From NCBI GenBank assembly GCA_023386115.1, contig JAEWKL010000808.1, forward strand, positions 1-17,132: DNA of 17,132 nucleotides, written 5' to 3'. Source of the DNA: Pseudomonadota bacterium. Lineage in GTDB: Bacteria > Pseudomonadota > Alphaproteobacteria > Rhizobiales > Beijerinckiaceae. The notes beneath the pieces are model-generated. The model was not told the DNA's origin. It ran no database searches and saw nothing but the letters and a program-made list of their open reading frames with translations. A program made the translations under genes and the position numbers. Shown here in pieces: positions 6,767 to 13,775 of this stretch. The first letter of the stretch is position 1. Every line of letters begins with the position of its first letter.

Positions 6767-7211
6767 CGTCGCAGTGCCCGGAACCTTCTAAGCCGACATG
6801 TCGATGTCGCCCGACGCGCGCCAAGCTGACCCTCGAAGTTGGCCGAAAGGGGATCGCTGCGTCAAGGGAGAATGTCGTTAGACTCGACAACGATGAATGG
6901 GATCATTGTTTTTGGTATTGGTTCTCGTTTTTGAGATATTTAAGCGACATCATTGCCTGCGATCGGAATTTTGCAATAAAATATGAGCTTATTGGACCGA
7001 TAATGATGGTTGGCTACCGCGTGTTTTATGTGACTTTCCTCCATGTAGCGTCGCCGTCTACAACGTCTGCTTTTAGGAGAGGGGCATCCGGCGCGTTGCC
7101 GACGCACGTCTCTCCCGGGGATCGGGCCGGCTGCGTGCAAGGAGAGGCGGGCTGGCCTCGGTCGTCCACGCGGCCGCTTCCATGAATCCGCGAATCTGCT
7201 ATCCTGGCCGT
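6767..7211. other. Low-GC non-coding stretch upstream of the ART-like unit and the metal-efflux cluster
   Basis: I see no gene here. The rightward open frame crossing it has no start context and no family features. Composition falls to about 38% GC over 6901-7020 (46 of 120 bases), against about 70% in the flanks, and returns to high GC after about 7070. The stretch must contain the leftward promoter of the ART-like gene and the rightward promoter of the metal-efflux genes. A TTGACG lies on the minus strand near 6860 without a convincing -10. The composition points to foreign DNA, possibly the eroded edge of an inserted element, but no insertion-sequence ends or attachment repeats are recognisable. 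Confidence 0.5.
6989..7003. promoter_or_regulatory. Operator-like near-palindrome in the AT-rich region
   Basis: TTATTGGACCGATAA is symmetric around A6996 in six of seven base pairs, the seventh being a T/G mismatch. It lies in the AT-rich divergent region, about 210 bases before the first metal-efflux gene and 220 bases before the ART-like gene. Its size and symmetry suit a dimeric helix-turn-helix repressor. Which gene it would control is not clear, and no regulator gene is present in the window. Confidence 0.35.
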
Positions 7212-7625
7212 ATGGTCCTGCCCCGCCCCCTCGCGCGCCTGCTCGCCGTGGTGATCGTGATGATCGCCGCGTGTTTCGGCGCGCCGCTGCTCGGGGTGTC
7301 GTCGGCGCAGGCTCACCAGGGCCACGCGCATCAAGGCCAGGCGCTGCATGCAAGCCCTGCGGTGCTGACGCCGGTCGAGGCGCGAATGGCCTTGCAGGGC
7401 CCGCGCCTCACGGCCGTCGAGCCGGACGAGGCGCACACCGCCCGGCCCTGCAACGGGCTGTGCTGCCTCGTAGGGGCCTCCTGCTGCGTGACCGGCCTGC
7501 TGCCCGAGAGCCTGGCGGCGTTCCCGAGCCCCCGGCCGGCCCGCCGCCTTGCCGTGGCCGAGGATGCTTTGCCGGCCGGCATCGCGCCGGATTCGCCCGC
7601 GAGACCGCCGAGACCCTTCGCCTGA
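7212..7625 (+). CDS. Small secreted Cys/His-rich protein heading the metal-efflux cluster
   Basis: A 137-residue protein of unknown family. A clear signal peptide (MVLPRPLARLLAVVIVMIAA, then ...SSAQA) would be cut before HQGHAHQGQALH, exposing a His-rich N-terminus. Mid-protein is the cluster CNGLCCLVGASCCV (C-x3-CC-x5-CC), a plausible thiol metal site or disulfide patch. The C-terminus is Pro/Arg/Ala-rich. The ATG at 7212 gives the most compact signal peptide; the in-frame ATG at 7182 would add ten residues, and neither has a good Shine-Dalgarno. Small His/Cys-rich exported proteins are frequent first genes of Czc/Cnr-type operons, where they bind or sense metal. That role is inferred from position and composition. 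Confidence 0.7.
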   Translation: MVLPRPLARLLAVVIVMIAACFGAPLLGVSSAQAHQGHAHQGQALHASPAVLTPVEARMALQGPRLTAVEPDEAHTARPCNGLCCLVGASCCVTGLLPESLAAFPSPRPARRLAVAEDALPAGIAPDSPARPPRPFA

Positions 7626-7715
7626 CGCCCGCGTCTCGCGCCGGCGCGCCGCTCTGACGGGCGGACGCCTCCGCGGGCGCCCCTCGACGTCCGTTCGCGA
7701 AGGTTCCTCCCCCCG

Positions 7716-9449
7716 ATGTTTCCGTTCCGGTTGCCGGCCGCCTTGCGCGCGCTGGCCGTGGCGCTTGCCCTCGCTGCGCTGCCTTTCCTCCCTGTCCATG
7801 CCCATGAGGGCCACGACCACGGCGCTCCCCAGCCGCCGGTCTCGAAGACCATCGCGCCCCGCGGCGAGGCGGCGTCCGCCGCCTTTGAATTGGTCGCGAT
7901 CCCCCGGGGAGACGCCCTGGTGCTTTATCTCGACCATTTCGCCACCGGCGAACCGATCACCGACGCCACGCTGGACATCGAGACGCCGGCCGGCCCGTCG
8001 AGAGCCGAGGCTGCCCCGGATGGCAGCTACCGTCTGCCCGCGCCCTGGCTCGCGCAGCGGGACCCGAAAGAGGATCACCTCGACCTCGTCGTGACGGTGA
8101 CAGCCGGCACGGATGTGGACGTGTTGCCGCTGACAGTCGCCCTGCCGAAGGAGGCCGGGCCTGCGGCGCCCCTCCAGGCCGGACACGAGCACGAGGGCTG
8201 GCTGCATCGGCTCGCCGAGCGCCTGACGGACCGGTTCTCCGCCCCCGACCCGGGCGCCGGCCTCGCCGCCGCCGGCGGCTTCGTGCTCGGCTTCGCCGCC
8301 ATGGGGCTGATGCGGGCCGGGCGCCGTGCTCCTGTCCTGGCCGTGCTGGTGCTGGCCGCGACCCTGGTGCTCGGCGCCACCGCCTTCGCGCATGGGGGCG
8401 CGGACCACGGCCATCCGGAGGCACGGGCCGCCTTCGTGCCGCCGCCCACCGACCTCGCCCAGCGCCTCCCCGACGGCGCGGTGTTCGTGCCGAAAGCCAC
8501 CCAGCGCCTGCTCTCCCTGCGCACGCAGGTCGTGGCCGAGGGCGCGTTCCGCCGCACCGTCTCGCTGCCCGGCCGGATCATCCCGGACCCGAATGCCAGC
8601 GGCGTCGTGCAATCCTCGGTCGGCGGGCGCCTGGCGCCGCCGCCCTCCGGTACCTTCCCGCGCCTCGGCACGCGGGTCCGCCCCGGCGAGGTGCTGGCCC
8701 TCGTCACCCCGCCGGTGCAGCGGGTCGATCTCTCCGACATGCGCCAGCGCCAGGGCGAACTCGACCAGCAGATCGCCATCGTGCAGCGCCGGGTCGATCG
8801 CTTCCTCAAGCTCGCCCCCGGCGGCGCGGTCTCGCAGGTGCAGCTCGACGAGGCGCAGGACGAGCTCAAGGGTCTCAAGGATCGCCGCACCGCCCTCGAC
8901 CGCATCCGCCAGGAGCCCGAGGTGCTGGTAGCCCCCGTCGGCGGGGTGATCGCCGAGGCTGCGGCCTCGGCCGGCCAGATGGCCAATCCCGGCCAGATGG
9001 TGTTCCAGATCGTCGATCCGGCGAAGCTCTGGGTCGAGGCCCTGAGCTTCGACGCCCTGACCCCCGCCGCCGACGCGACCGCCCGGCTCGCCGATGGGCG
9101 CACCCTGCCGCTCGCCTATCAGGGCGCGGGGCTGGCCGACCGCAACCAGGCGATTCCCGTCCAGTTCGCGATCCAGGGCGGGTCCGAGGGCCTGCGGGTC
9201 GGCCAGTTCGTCACCGTGCTCGCCGCGACCGATGCCGAGCAGAACGGCCTCGCTTTGCCGCGGGCGAGCGTGGTGCGCACGGCGAACGGCCAGGACGTGG
9301 TCTACGCCCATACGGCGGCCGAGCGCTACGAGGCGAGGCCCGTGCGGGTCGCCCCACTCGACGGGGCCCGGGTGCTGGTCGAGGCCGGGGTGAGCCCCGG
9401 CACCCGCGTGGTGGTCCAGGGCGCCGAGCTCCTGGACCAGGTCCGGTAG
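7716..9449 (+). CDS. czcB: CzcB-type RND periplasmic adaptor with an extra His-rich N-terminal membrane domain
   Basis: A 577-residue adaptor, longer than usual for CzcB/CusB proteins. Order: signal peptide ending VHA (to about 29); HEGHDHG (30-36); a beta-rich periplasmic domain (about 45-145); HEHEGWLH (157-164); two hydrophobic segments (about 182-199 and 206-225); a second His motif HGGADHGH (226-233); then a canonical membrane-fusion part. That part has a lipoyl-like half near 300-330 (VGGRLAPPPSG, VRPGEVLALV), a coiled-coil hairpin (about 338-395), the matching lipoyl half with VLVAPVGGVIAEAAASAGQ, and beta-barrel and proximal domains to the end. It would bridge the pump to an outer-membrane channel and probably bind metal at the His clusters. 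The RND pump gene follows after 12 bp. AAGG lies 12 bases before the ATG. The adaptor role is firm; the metal is not. Confidence 0.9.
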   Translation: MFPFRLPAALRALAVALALAALPFLPVHAHEGHDHGAPQPPVSKTIAPRGEAASAAFELVAIPRGDALVLYLDHFATGEPITDATLDIETPAGPSRAEAAPDGSYRLPAPWLAQRDPKEDHLDLVVTVTAGTDVDVLPLTVALPKEAGPAAPLQAGHEHEGWLHRLAERLTDRFSAPDPGAGLAAAGGFVLGFAAMGLMRAGRRAPVLAVLVLAATLVLGATAFAHGGADHGHPEARAAFVPPPTDLAQRLPDGAVFVPKATQRLLSLRTQVVAEGAFRRTVSLPGRIIPDPNASGVVQSSVGGRLAPPPSGTFPRLGTRVRPGEVLALVTPPVQRVDLSDMRQRQGELDQQIAIVQRRVDRFLKLAPGGAVSQVQLDEAQDELKGLKDRRTALDRIRQEPEVLVAPVGGVIAEAAASAGQMANPGQMVFQIVDPAKLWVEALSFDALTPAADATARLADGRTLPLAYQGAGLADRNQAIPVQFAIQGGSEGLRVGQFVTVLAATDAEQNGLALPRASVVRTANGQDVVYAHTAAERYEARPVRVAPLDGARVLVEAGVSPGTRVVVQGAELLDQVR

Positions 9450-9461
9450 GGAGCATCCGCG

Positions 9462-12400
9462 ATGTTCTCCGTCCTGGTCACGCAGTCGCTGCGCAACCGC
9501 CTGCTGGTCCTGGCGCTGGCCGTCGTGCTGGTGCTCTACGGGTCTTTCAGCCTGACGCGGCTCCCGGTCGACGTCTTCCCCGACCTCAACCGCCCCACCG
9601 TCACCATCATGACCGAGGCCGAGGGCTACGCCCCCCCGGAGGTCGAGCAGATGGTGACCTATCCGATCGAGACCCGGCTCAACGGCCTGCCCGGGGTGAC
9701 CCGGCTGCGCTCGGTCTCCGGCGTCGGCCTCTCGGTGGTCTATGTCGAGTTCGCCTGGGGCACCGACATCTACCGCAACCGCCAGCAGGTCGCCGAGCGG
9801 CTGAGCCTGGTCCAGGACCAGCTGCCCCGCGGGGTGACGCCGCAGATGGGCCCGGTCTCCTCGATCATGGGCCAGGTGCTGCTGATCGCGGTCACCGGCG
9901 AGGCCCTGTCGCCGATGGAGCTGCGCGAGACCGCCGACTTCGTGCTCCGCCCGCGCCTCCTCACCGTTCCGGGCGTGGCGCAAGTCATTCCGATCGGCGG
10001 CGAGGTGCGCCAGTTCCGCGTCGCCCCGAACCCCGCGGCGATGCGGGCCTTGGGCGTGACCAACGCCCAGCTCGATGCCGCGCTCCAGCAATTCGGCACC
10101 AATGCCGGCGGCGGCTTCACCGACCAGTACTCGCGAGAATACCTGATCCGGAACATCGCCCGCACGATGAGCCTGGAGGATCTGCGCGACCTCGTGGTCG
10201 GCGCCACCGGCAACGCCCCGGTGCGCCTGCGGCAGGTGGCCGAGGTCTCCTTCGCGGCGAAGGCCAAGCGCGGCGAGGGCGGCTATCAGGGCCGGCCGGC
10301 GGTGATCGTCTCGGTCGAGAAGCAGCCCGATGTCGACACCGTGGCGCTCACGCGCAGCATCGAGGCGGCGCTCAAGGACATCACGCCGTCCCTGCCCGCC
10401 GGCATCTCGGCGGAAAAAATCCTGTTTCGCCAGGCCGACTTCATCGAGACCTCGATCGCCAATGTCGAGCGGGTGCTGGTCGAGGCGATCGCCGTGGTGG
10501 CTTTGGTCCTGTTCGCGTTCCTCCTGAACGTCCGCACCACCCTGATCTCGCTGACGGCGATCCCCGTCTCGATCCTGACGACGGCTCTGGTGTTCCATCT
10601 GCTCGGGCTGTCGATCAACACCATGACGCTGGGCGGCCTCGCCATTGCGATCGGCGAGCTCGTCGACGACGCGGTGGTCGACGTCGAGAACATCTTTCGC
10701 CGCCTGCGCGAGAACCGCGCCGCCGGCAACCCGCGCTCCGTGTTCGACGTCGTGGTCGCGGCCTCGAACGAGGTGCGCTCCGGCATCGTCTATGCGACGG
10801 CGATCATCGTGCTGGTCTTCGTGCCGCTCTTCGCTCTGTCGGGCATCGAGGGGCGGCTCTTCGCGCCGCTCGGCCAGGCCTACATCGTGTCGATCCTGGC
10901 GAGCCTCGTCGTATCGATCACCCTGACGCCGGTCCTCGCCTCCTGGCTGCTGCCCGGCCTGAAGAGCCTGGACGAGCATGAGAGCCGCTTCATCCGCGGG
11001 CTCAAGCGCGCCAACGCCGCCGCCTTGGGCGTGGTGTTTCGCCACCAGCGGCTCCTCGTCGGCGCGGTCGCGGGCCTCGTCCTAGGCGCGGGGCTCGCCG
11101 CCTCGCAGCTGCCGCGGGCCTTCCTGCCGCCGTTCAACGAGGGCTCGTTCACCGTCACCATGGCCTTCACCCCCGGCATCTCGCTGCCTGAGAGCAGCCG
11201 GGTGGGCGCCATCGCCGAGCGGCTGCTGATGGAGATCCCGGAGGTGGCGGCGGTCGGCCGGCGCACCGGCCGGGCCGAGCTCGACGAGCACGCGGAGGGA
11301 GTCCATTCCTCCGACCTCGAGGTGGCGCTCAAGGGGGGCGGCCGTCCGAAGGCCGAGCTGGTGGCCGAGATCCGCCAGCGGCTCGCGGTGCTGCCGGTCT
11401 CGGTCAATGTCGGCCAGCCGATCTCGCACCGGCTCGACCACATGCTGTCCGGCGTCCGGGCCGAGATCGCCCTCAAGATCTTCGGCGAGGACCTGGATGC
11501 GTTGCGCCGCGTGGCGGCGGGCGTGCAGGAGCGGATGCGGGCGATCCCCGGCCTCGCCGATCTCCAGATCGAGAAGCAGGTGCGGATCCCGCAGCTCGAG
11601 ATCCGGGTCGATTACGGCCGTGCGGCGCTCTACGGGGTGCAGCCGGCGGCGATCGTCGAGCAGATCAGCCGGCTCTCCAACGGCCGCCTCGTCTCGACGG
11701 TGGTCGACGGCTATCGCCGCTTCGACGTGGTCTTGCGCTTGCCCGAAGCGCAGCGCACCACCGCGGCCTTGAGCGACCTCCTGATCGAGACGCCGTCCGG
11801 CTGGGTGCCGGCGCGCCAGGTCGCGGATATCCGCGAGACCGACGGCCCGAACCAGATCCTGCGCGAGAACGGCCGCCGGCGCCTCGTCGTGATGGCGAAC
11901 ACCACGGCCGGGTCCGACATGGCGGGCATCATTGCGGCGATCCGCGCGGCGGTCGCCGCCGAAGCCCTGCCGCCGGGCGTGTTCGCGAGCCTCGAGGGCA
12001 CCTTCCAGGCGCAGGAGGAGGCGAGCCGCACCATCGGGGCGCTCTCGCTGGTCTCCCTCGGGCTGATCTTCGCGCTGCTCACGAGCCGCTACCGCTCGGC
12101 CGCGCTGGCGCTGATCATCCTCGGCAGCGTGCCGCTGGCGCTCGTCGGCTCGGTGGCGGCCCTGTGGCTCGCCGGCCAGCCGCTCTCCGTCGCGTCGATG
12201 ATCGGCTTCATCACGCTCACGGGCATCGCGTCCCGGAACGGCATCCTCAAGGTCAGCCACACCCTCAACCTGGCGCTGCACGAAGGCGTGCCGTTCGGAC
12301 CGGATCTCGTGGTGCGCGCCAGCCTGGAGCGGCTGACCCCGGTGCTGATGACCGCGCTCTCGGCCGGCGTTGCCCTGGTGCCGCTCCTCACCGACGCGGC

Positions 12401-12599
12401 GAGCCCCGGCAAGGAGATCCTGCACCCGGTCGCGGTGACGATCTTCGGCGGTCTCGTCAGCGCCACCCTCCTCGACGCGCTGCTGACCCCGGTGCTGCTC
12501 TTGCGCTTCGGCCGGCGCCCCCTGGAGCGCCTGATGGCCGCGCGGGAGGCCGTCAAGGGCGCCGCTCCCGCGGGCGCCGCACCGGCCGACCTCTACTGA
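9462..12599 (+). CDS. czcA: Heavy-metal efflux RND pump (CzcA family, HME-RND)
   Basis: A 1045-residue inner-membrane proton/cation antiporter of normal RND length. The N-terminus has a first membrane helix (about 11-31), then the family sequence LPVDVFPDLNRPTVTIMTEAEGYAPPEVEQ and TYPIETRLNGLPGV. The TM4 motif GELVDDAVVDVEN carries D402, D403, D407 and E409. The repeat half begins with LPPFNEGSFTVTMAFTPGIS, and the end has GIASRNGILKVSHTLNLALHEG and the last helices. The TM4 motif differs from the DGAVVIVEN of classical CzcA and the DAAIVMIEN of CusA, so substrate (Zn/Co/Cd, Ni, Cu or Ag) should not be assumed. AGGGAG lies before the ATG, and the gene starts 12 bp after czcB. No outer-membrane factor gene is in the cluster, so one elsewhere in the genome must be shared. 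Confidence 0.93.
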   Translation: MFSVLVTQSLRNRLLVLALAVVLVLYGSFSLTRLPVDVFPDLNRPTVTIMTEAEGYAPPEVEQMVTYPIETRLNGLPGVTRLRSVSGVGLSVVYVEFAWGTDIYRNRQQVAERLSLVQDQLPRGVTPQMGPVSSIMGQVLLIAVTGEALSPMELRETADFVLRPRLLTVPGVAQVIPIGGEVRQFRVAPNPAAMRALGVTNAQLDAALQQFGTNAGGGFTDQYSREYLIRNIARTMSLEDLRDLVVGATGNAPVRLRQVAEVSFAAKAKRGEGGYQGRPAVIVSVEKQPDVDTVALTRSIEAALKDITPSLPAGISAEKILFRQADFIETSIANVERVLVEAIAVVALVLFAFLLNVRTTLISLTAIPVSILTTALVFHLLGLSINTMTLGGLAIAIGELVDDAVVDVENIFRRLRENRAAGNPRSVFDVVVAASNEVRSGIVYATAIIVLVFVPLFALSGIEGRLFAPLGQAYIVSILASLVVSITLTPVLASWLLPGLKSLDEHESRFIRGLKRANAAALGVVFRHQRLLVGAVAGLVLGAGLAASQLPRAFLPPFNEGSFTVTMAFTPGISLPESSRVGAIAERLLMEIPEVAAVGRRTGRAELDEHAEGVHSSDLEVALKGGGRPKAELVAEIRQRLAVLPVSVNVGQPISHRLDHMLSGVRAEIALKIFGEDLDALRRVAAGVQERMRAIPGLADLQIEKQVRIPQLEIRVDYGRAALYGVQPAAIVEQISRLSNGRLVSTVVDGYRRFDVVLRLPEAQRTTAALSDLLIETPSGWVPARQVADIRETDGPNQILRENGRRRLVVMANTTAGSDMAGIIAAIRAAVAAEALPPGVFASLEGTFQAQEEASRTIGALSLVSLGLIFALLTSRYRSAALALIILGSVPLALVGSVAALWLAGQPLSVASMIGFITLTGIASRNGILKVSHTLNLALHEGVPFGPDLVVRASLERLTPVLMTALSAGVALVPLLTDAASPGKEILHPVAVTIFGGLVSATLLDALLTPVLLLRFGRRPLERLMAAREAVKGAAPAGAAPADLY

Positions 12600-12623
12600 T
12601 CCGCTCACCCGGAGAGACACACG

Positions 12624-13001
12624 ATGCTGTTCCAGCGATTCCTCACCGCCGGCGCCCTGGCCCTCGCCCTGCCGCTCTGCGCGCACCGCGCCTGCGCCCA
12701 CGAGGGGACCGGGCACCATGGCGGGCGCATCGCCGATGCCGGGCCCTACCACATCGAACTGGTGACGAAGGACCGGACCGTCGAGGTCACCATCTACGAC
12801 GCCAAGGAAAAAGCCGTGTCCCCGGCCGGCTTCAAGGGCACGGCGATCCTGATCGTCGGCGGCAAGCCCGCCCGCGTGGTCCTGACGCCGGCCGAGGCCC
12901 GGCTCACCGGCGAGGCGGAGGTGGCGCTCGGGACGAACCCGAAGGGCGTGGTGCAGATCACCGGGCCGGACGGCGCGGCGGCGAGCGGCAAGTTCAACTG
13001 A
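12624..13001 (+). CDS. Small His-rich periplasmic protein of the metal-efflux cluster
   Basis: A 125-residue protein beginning with a signal peptide (MLFQRFLTAGALALALPLCA, cut after HRACA) and then HEGTGHHGG, a likely metal-binding N-terminus. The mature part is compact and beta-rich: YHIELVTKDRTVEVTIYDAKEKAV, FKGTAILIVGGKPARVVLTPAEA, EVALGTNPKGVVQITGPDG. Small proteins of this kind commonly accompany RND metal pumps and may deliver metal to the adaptor. I do not recognise a named family. A good GGAGAG Shine-Dalgarno precedes the ATG, and the gene starts 24 bp after the pump gene stop, so it is the last gene of the same transcription unit. Confidence 0.8.
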   Translation: MLFQRFLTAGALALALPLCAHRACAHEGTGHHGGRIADAGPYHIELVTKDRTVEVTIYDAKEKAVSPAGFKGTAILIVGGKPARVVLTPAEARLTGEAEVALGTNPKGVVQITGPDGAAASGKFN

Positions 13002-13058
13002 GCGGGGTGCCGTCCGGCGTGCAGGAGGGCCGGAGGGGATTCCTCTGACTCTGATCTC

Positions 13059-13084
13059 TCCCCGTTCCGGGTCAGGAACGGGGA
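13059..13084 (+). terminator. Hairpin after the metal-efflux cluster
   Basis: TCCCCGTTCC (13059-13068) pairs perfectly with GGAACGGGGA (13075-13084) across a 6-base loop, 58 bases after the last stop codon. No run of T follows, so it is a weak candidate for intrinsic termination, or a hairpin protecting the 3' end. Its left arm shares 11 bases (CTCCCCGTTCC) with one arm of the inverted repeat at the end of recD2. Confidence 0.5.
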
Positions 13085-13205
13085 TGCTCGTCACGAATGG
13101 AGACGGCCGCAGCCAGCTGTCGCGTGCTGCGACTCATGATGCGTGGCCCGCCAGGGGAAAATCAGACGTCCTGGGCTGCCCGTCCATCAGACAGCGGGGT
13201 TTGCC

Positions 13206-13253
13206 CCCCAAGCGGGACTTGCCCCAAGCAAGACTTGCCCCAAGCGGGACTTG
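13206..13253. repeat. Three tandem copies of a 16-bp unit with internal CAAG...CTTG symmetry
   Basis: The unit CCCCAAGCGGGACTTG occurs at 13206-13221 and 13238-13253, with CCCCAAGCAAGACTTG (two changes) between them at 13222-13237. A degenerate fourth copy precedes (AGCGGGGTTTG, 13193-13203). Each unit holds CAAG and CTTG five bases apart, so each can form a small hairpin or be read as a short palindromic site. The array lies between the efflux cluster and the leftward acyl carrier protein gene, whose stop is 48 bases away. Its role is unknown. Confidence 0.75.
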
Positions 13254-13300
13254 CCCCCGTCGACGTGGCGCATGTCCCGATCGCCCCGGCAGATATCCGC

Positions 13301-13555
13301 TCAGGCTGCTTTCCGTAGGGCCTGACTCGCGACGAGAGACCGGATATTGCTCACGGTCGAGAAGGCCTCGCGGCTGAGCAGGTGCTCCGGGAACTCGACC
13401 TGGAAGTGCTCCTCCAGGTCCATCATCACCTGGACCGCGCCGAACGAGTCGAGCCCGTTGTCGAACAGGCAGTCGTCGTCCGAGACGCGCGCGATGGTGC
13501 GGGCGAGTCCGCCGTGGCGCGCCAGAATCGCACGAATTTCCTGGGTAGACGCCAT
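13301..13555 (-). CDS. Acyl carrier protein
   Basis: An 84-residue ACP. The phosphopantetheine attachment motif DNGLDSFGAVQVMMDLEE gives S37 as the modified serine. The remaining layout, with an N-terminal helix, an acidic helix II after the DSF motif (MMDLEEHFQVEFPEHLL) and a third helix VSNIRSLVASQAL, fits the PP-binding fold. The sequence differs from a housekeeping AcpP (DSLD...VMALEEEF), so this is a specialised ACP. GAGG lies upstream of the ATG at proper distance. It diverges from the AT3 acyltransferase gene 220 bp away. I infer that it supplies or holds the acyl group used for decorating a surface polysaccharide or lipid. Confidence 0.9.
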   Translation of the reverse strand: MASTQEIRAILARHGGLARTIARVSDDDCLFDNGLDSFGAVQVMMDLEEHFQVEFPEHLLSREAFSTVSNIRSLVASQALRKAA

Positions 13556-13572
13556 CGCTCGACCTCACTCAC

Positions 13573-13585
13573 AGCTGGTCCAGCT
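13573..13585. promoter_or_regulatory. 13-base perfect palindrome upstream of the acyl carrier protein gene
   Basis: AGCTGGTCCAGCT is symmetric about T13579 and lies 18-30 bases upstream of the ACP start codon, where a repressor would block transcription or early translation. It is the best operator candidate in the 220-base divergent region 13556-13775. No regulator gene is in view. Confidence 0.4.
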
Positions 13586-13614
13586 TGGCGCAGATACATG
13601 CCGGAAATCAAACG

Positions 13615-13626
13615 CATCGCGCGATG
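13615..13626. promoter_or_regulatory. 12-base perfect palindrome in the ACP/acyltransferase divergent region
   Basis: CATCGCGCGATG is its own reverse complement. It sits 60 bases before the ACP start and 150 bases before the acyltransferase start, a fitting position for a regulator acting on both. A palindrome of this length made of CG steps is less surprising in 70% GC DNA. I see no other gene or clear promoter in 13556-13775. Confidence 0.3.
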
Positions 13627-13775
13627 TTGGTGAATCATCGAAGACCGACGGGTCGACGCCGCCCCGGCTCAGGGTCGGTTCCGCCCGGCATCGATCCTGC
13701 GGGTCGGGGCGCGTGGGTCGGTCCGGCATCCCCGGACCGGACGGAAGCGTTCGAGAACGGCACGGGTGGCGGATC

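Noticed and set aside
6688..7185. 165-codon rightward open frame across the low-GC stretch
   Set aside because: It overlaps the ART-like gene on the opposite strand, changes composition midway, and has no ribosome binding site or family features.
7026..11045. Very long open frame on the minus strand (1339 codons) opposite the metal-efflux genes
   Set aside because: It mirrors the czcB/czcA coding strand and shows only low-complexity Arg/Gly/Ala/His/Asp composition with no domain. Such antisense frames are expected in high-GC coding DNA.
11082..13094. 670-codon minus-strand open frame opposite czcA and the small periplasmic gene
   Set aside because: Composition is Arg/His/Asp-rich without domains, and the opposite strand has two clear genes.
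13206..13253. 16-bp tandem repeats as a CRISPR array
   Set aside because: The units are directly adjacent without unique spacers and are far shorter than CRISPR repeats. No cas gene is present.
13097..13325. Small rightward open frames between the efflux cluster and the ACP gene
   Set aside because: They cross the tandem repeat and hairpin, have no family features, and lack ribosome binding sites.
13347..13775. Upstream in-frame extension of the acyltransferase
   Set aside because: It runs antisense through the ACP gene. AT3 homology begins at the ATG at 13776.
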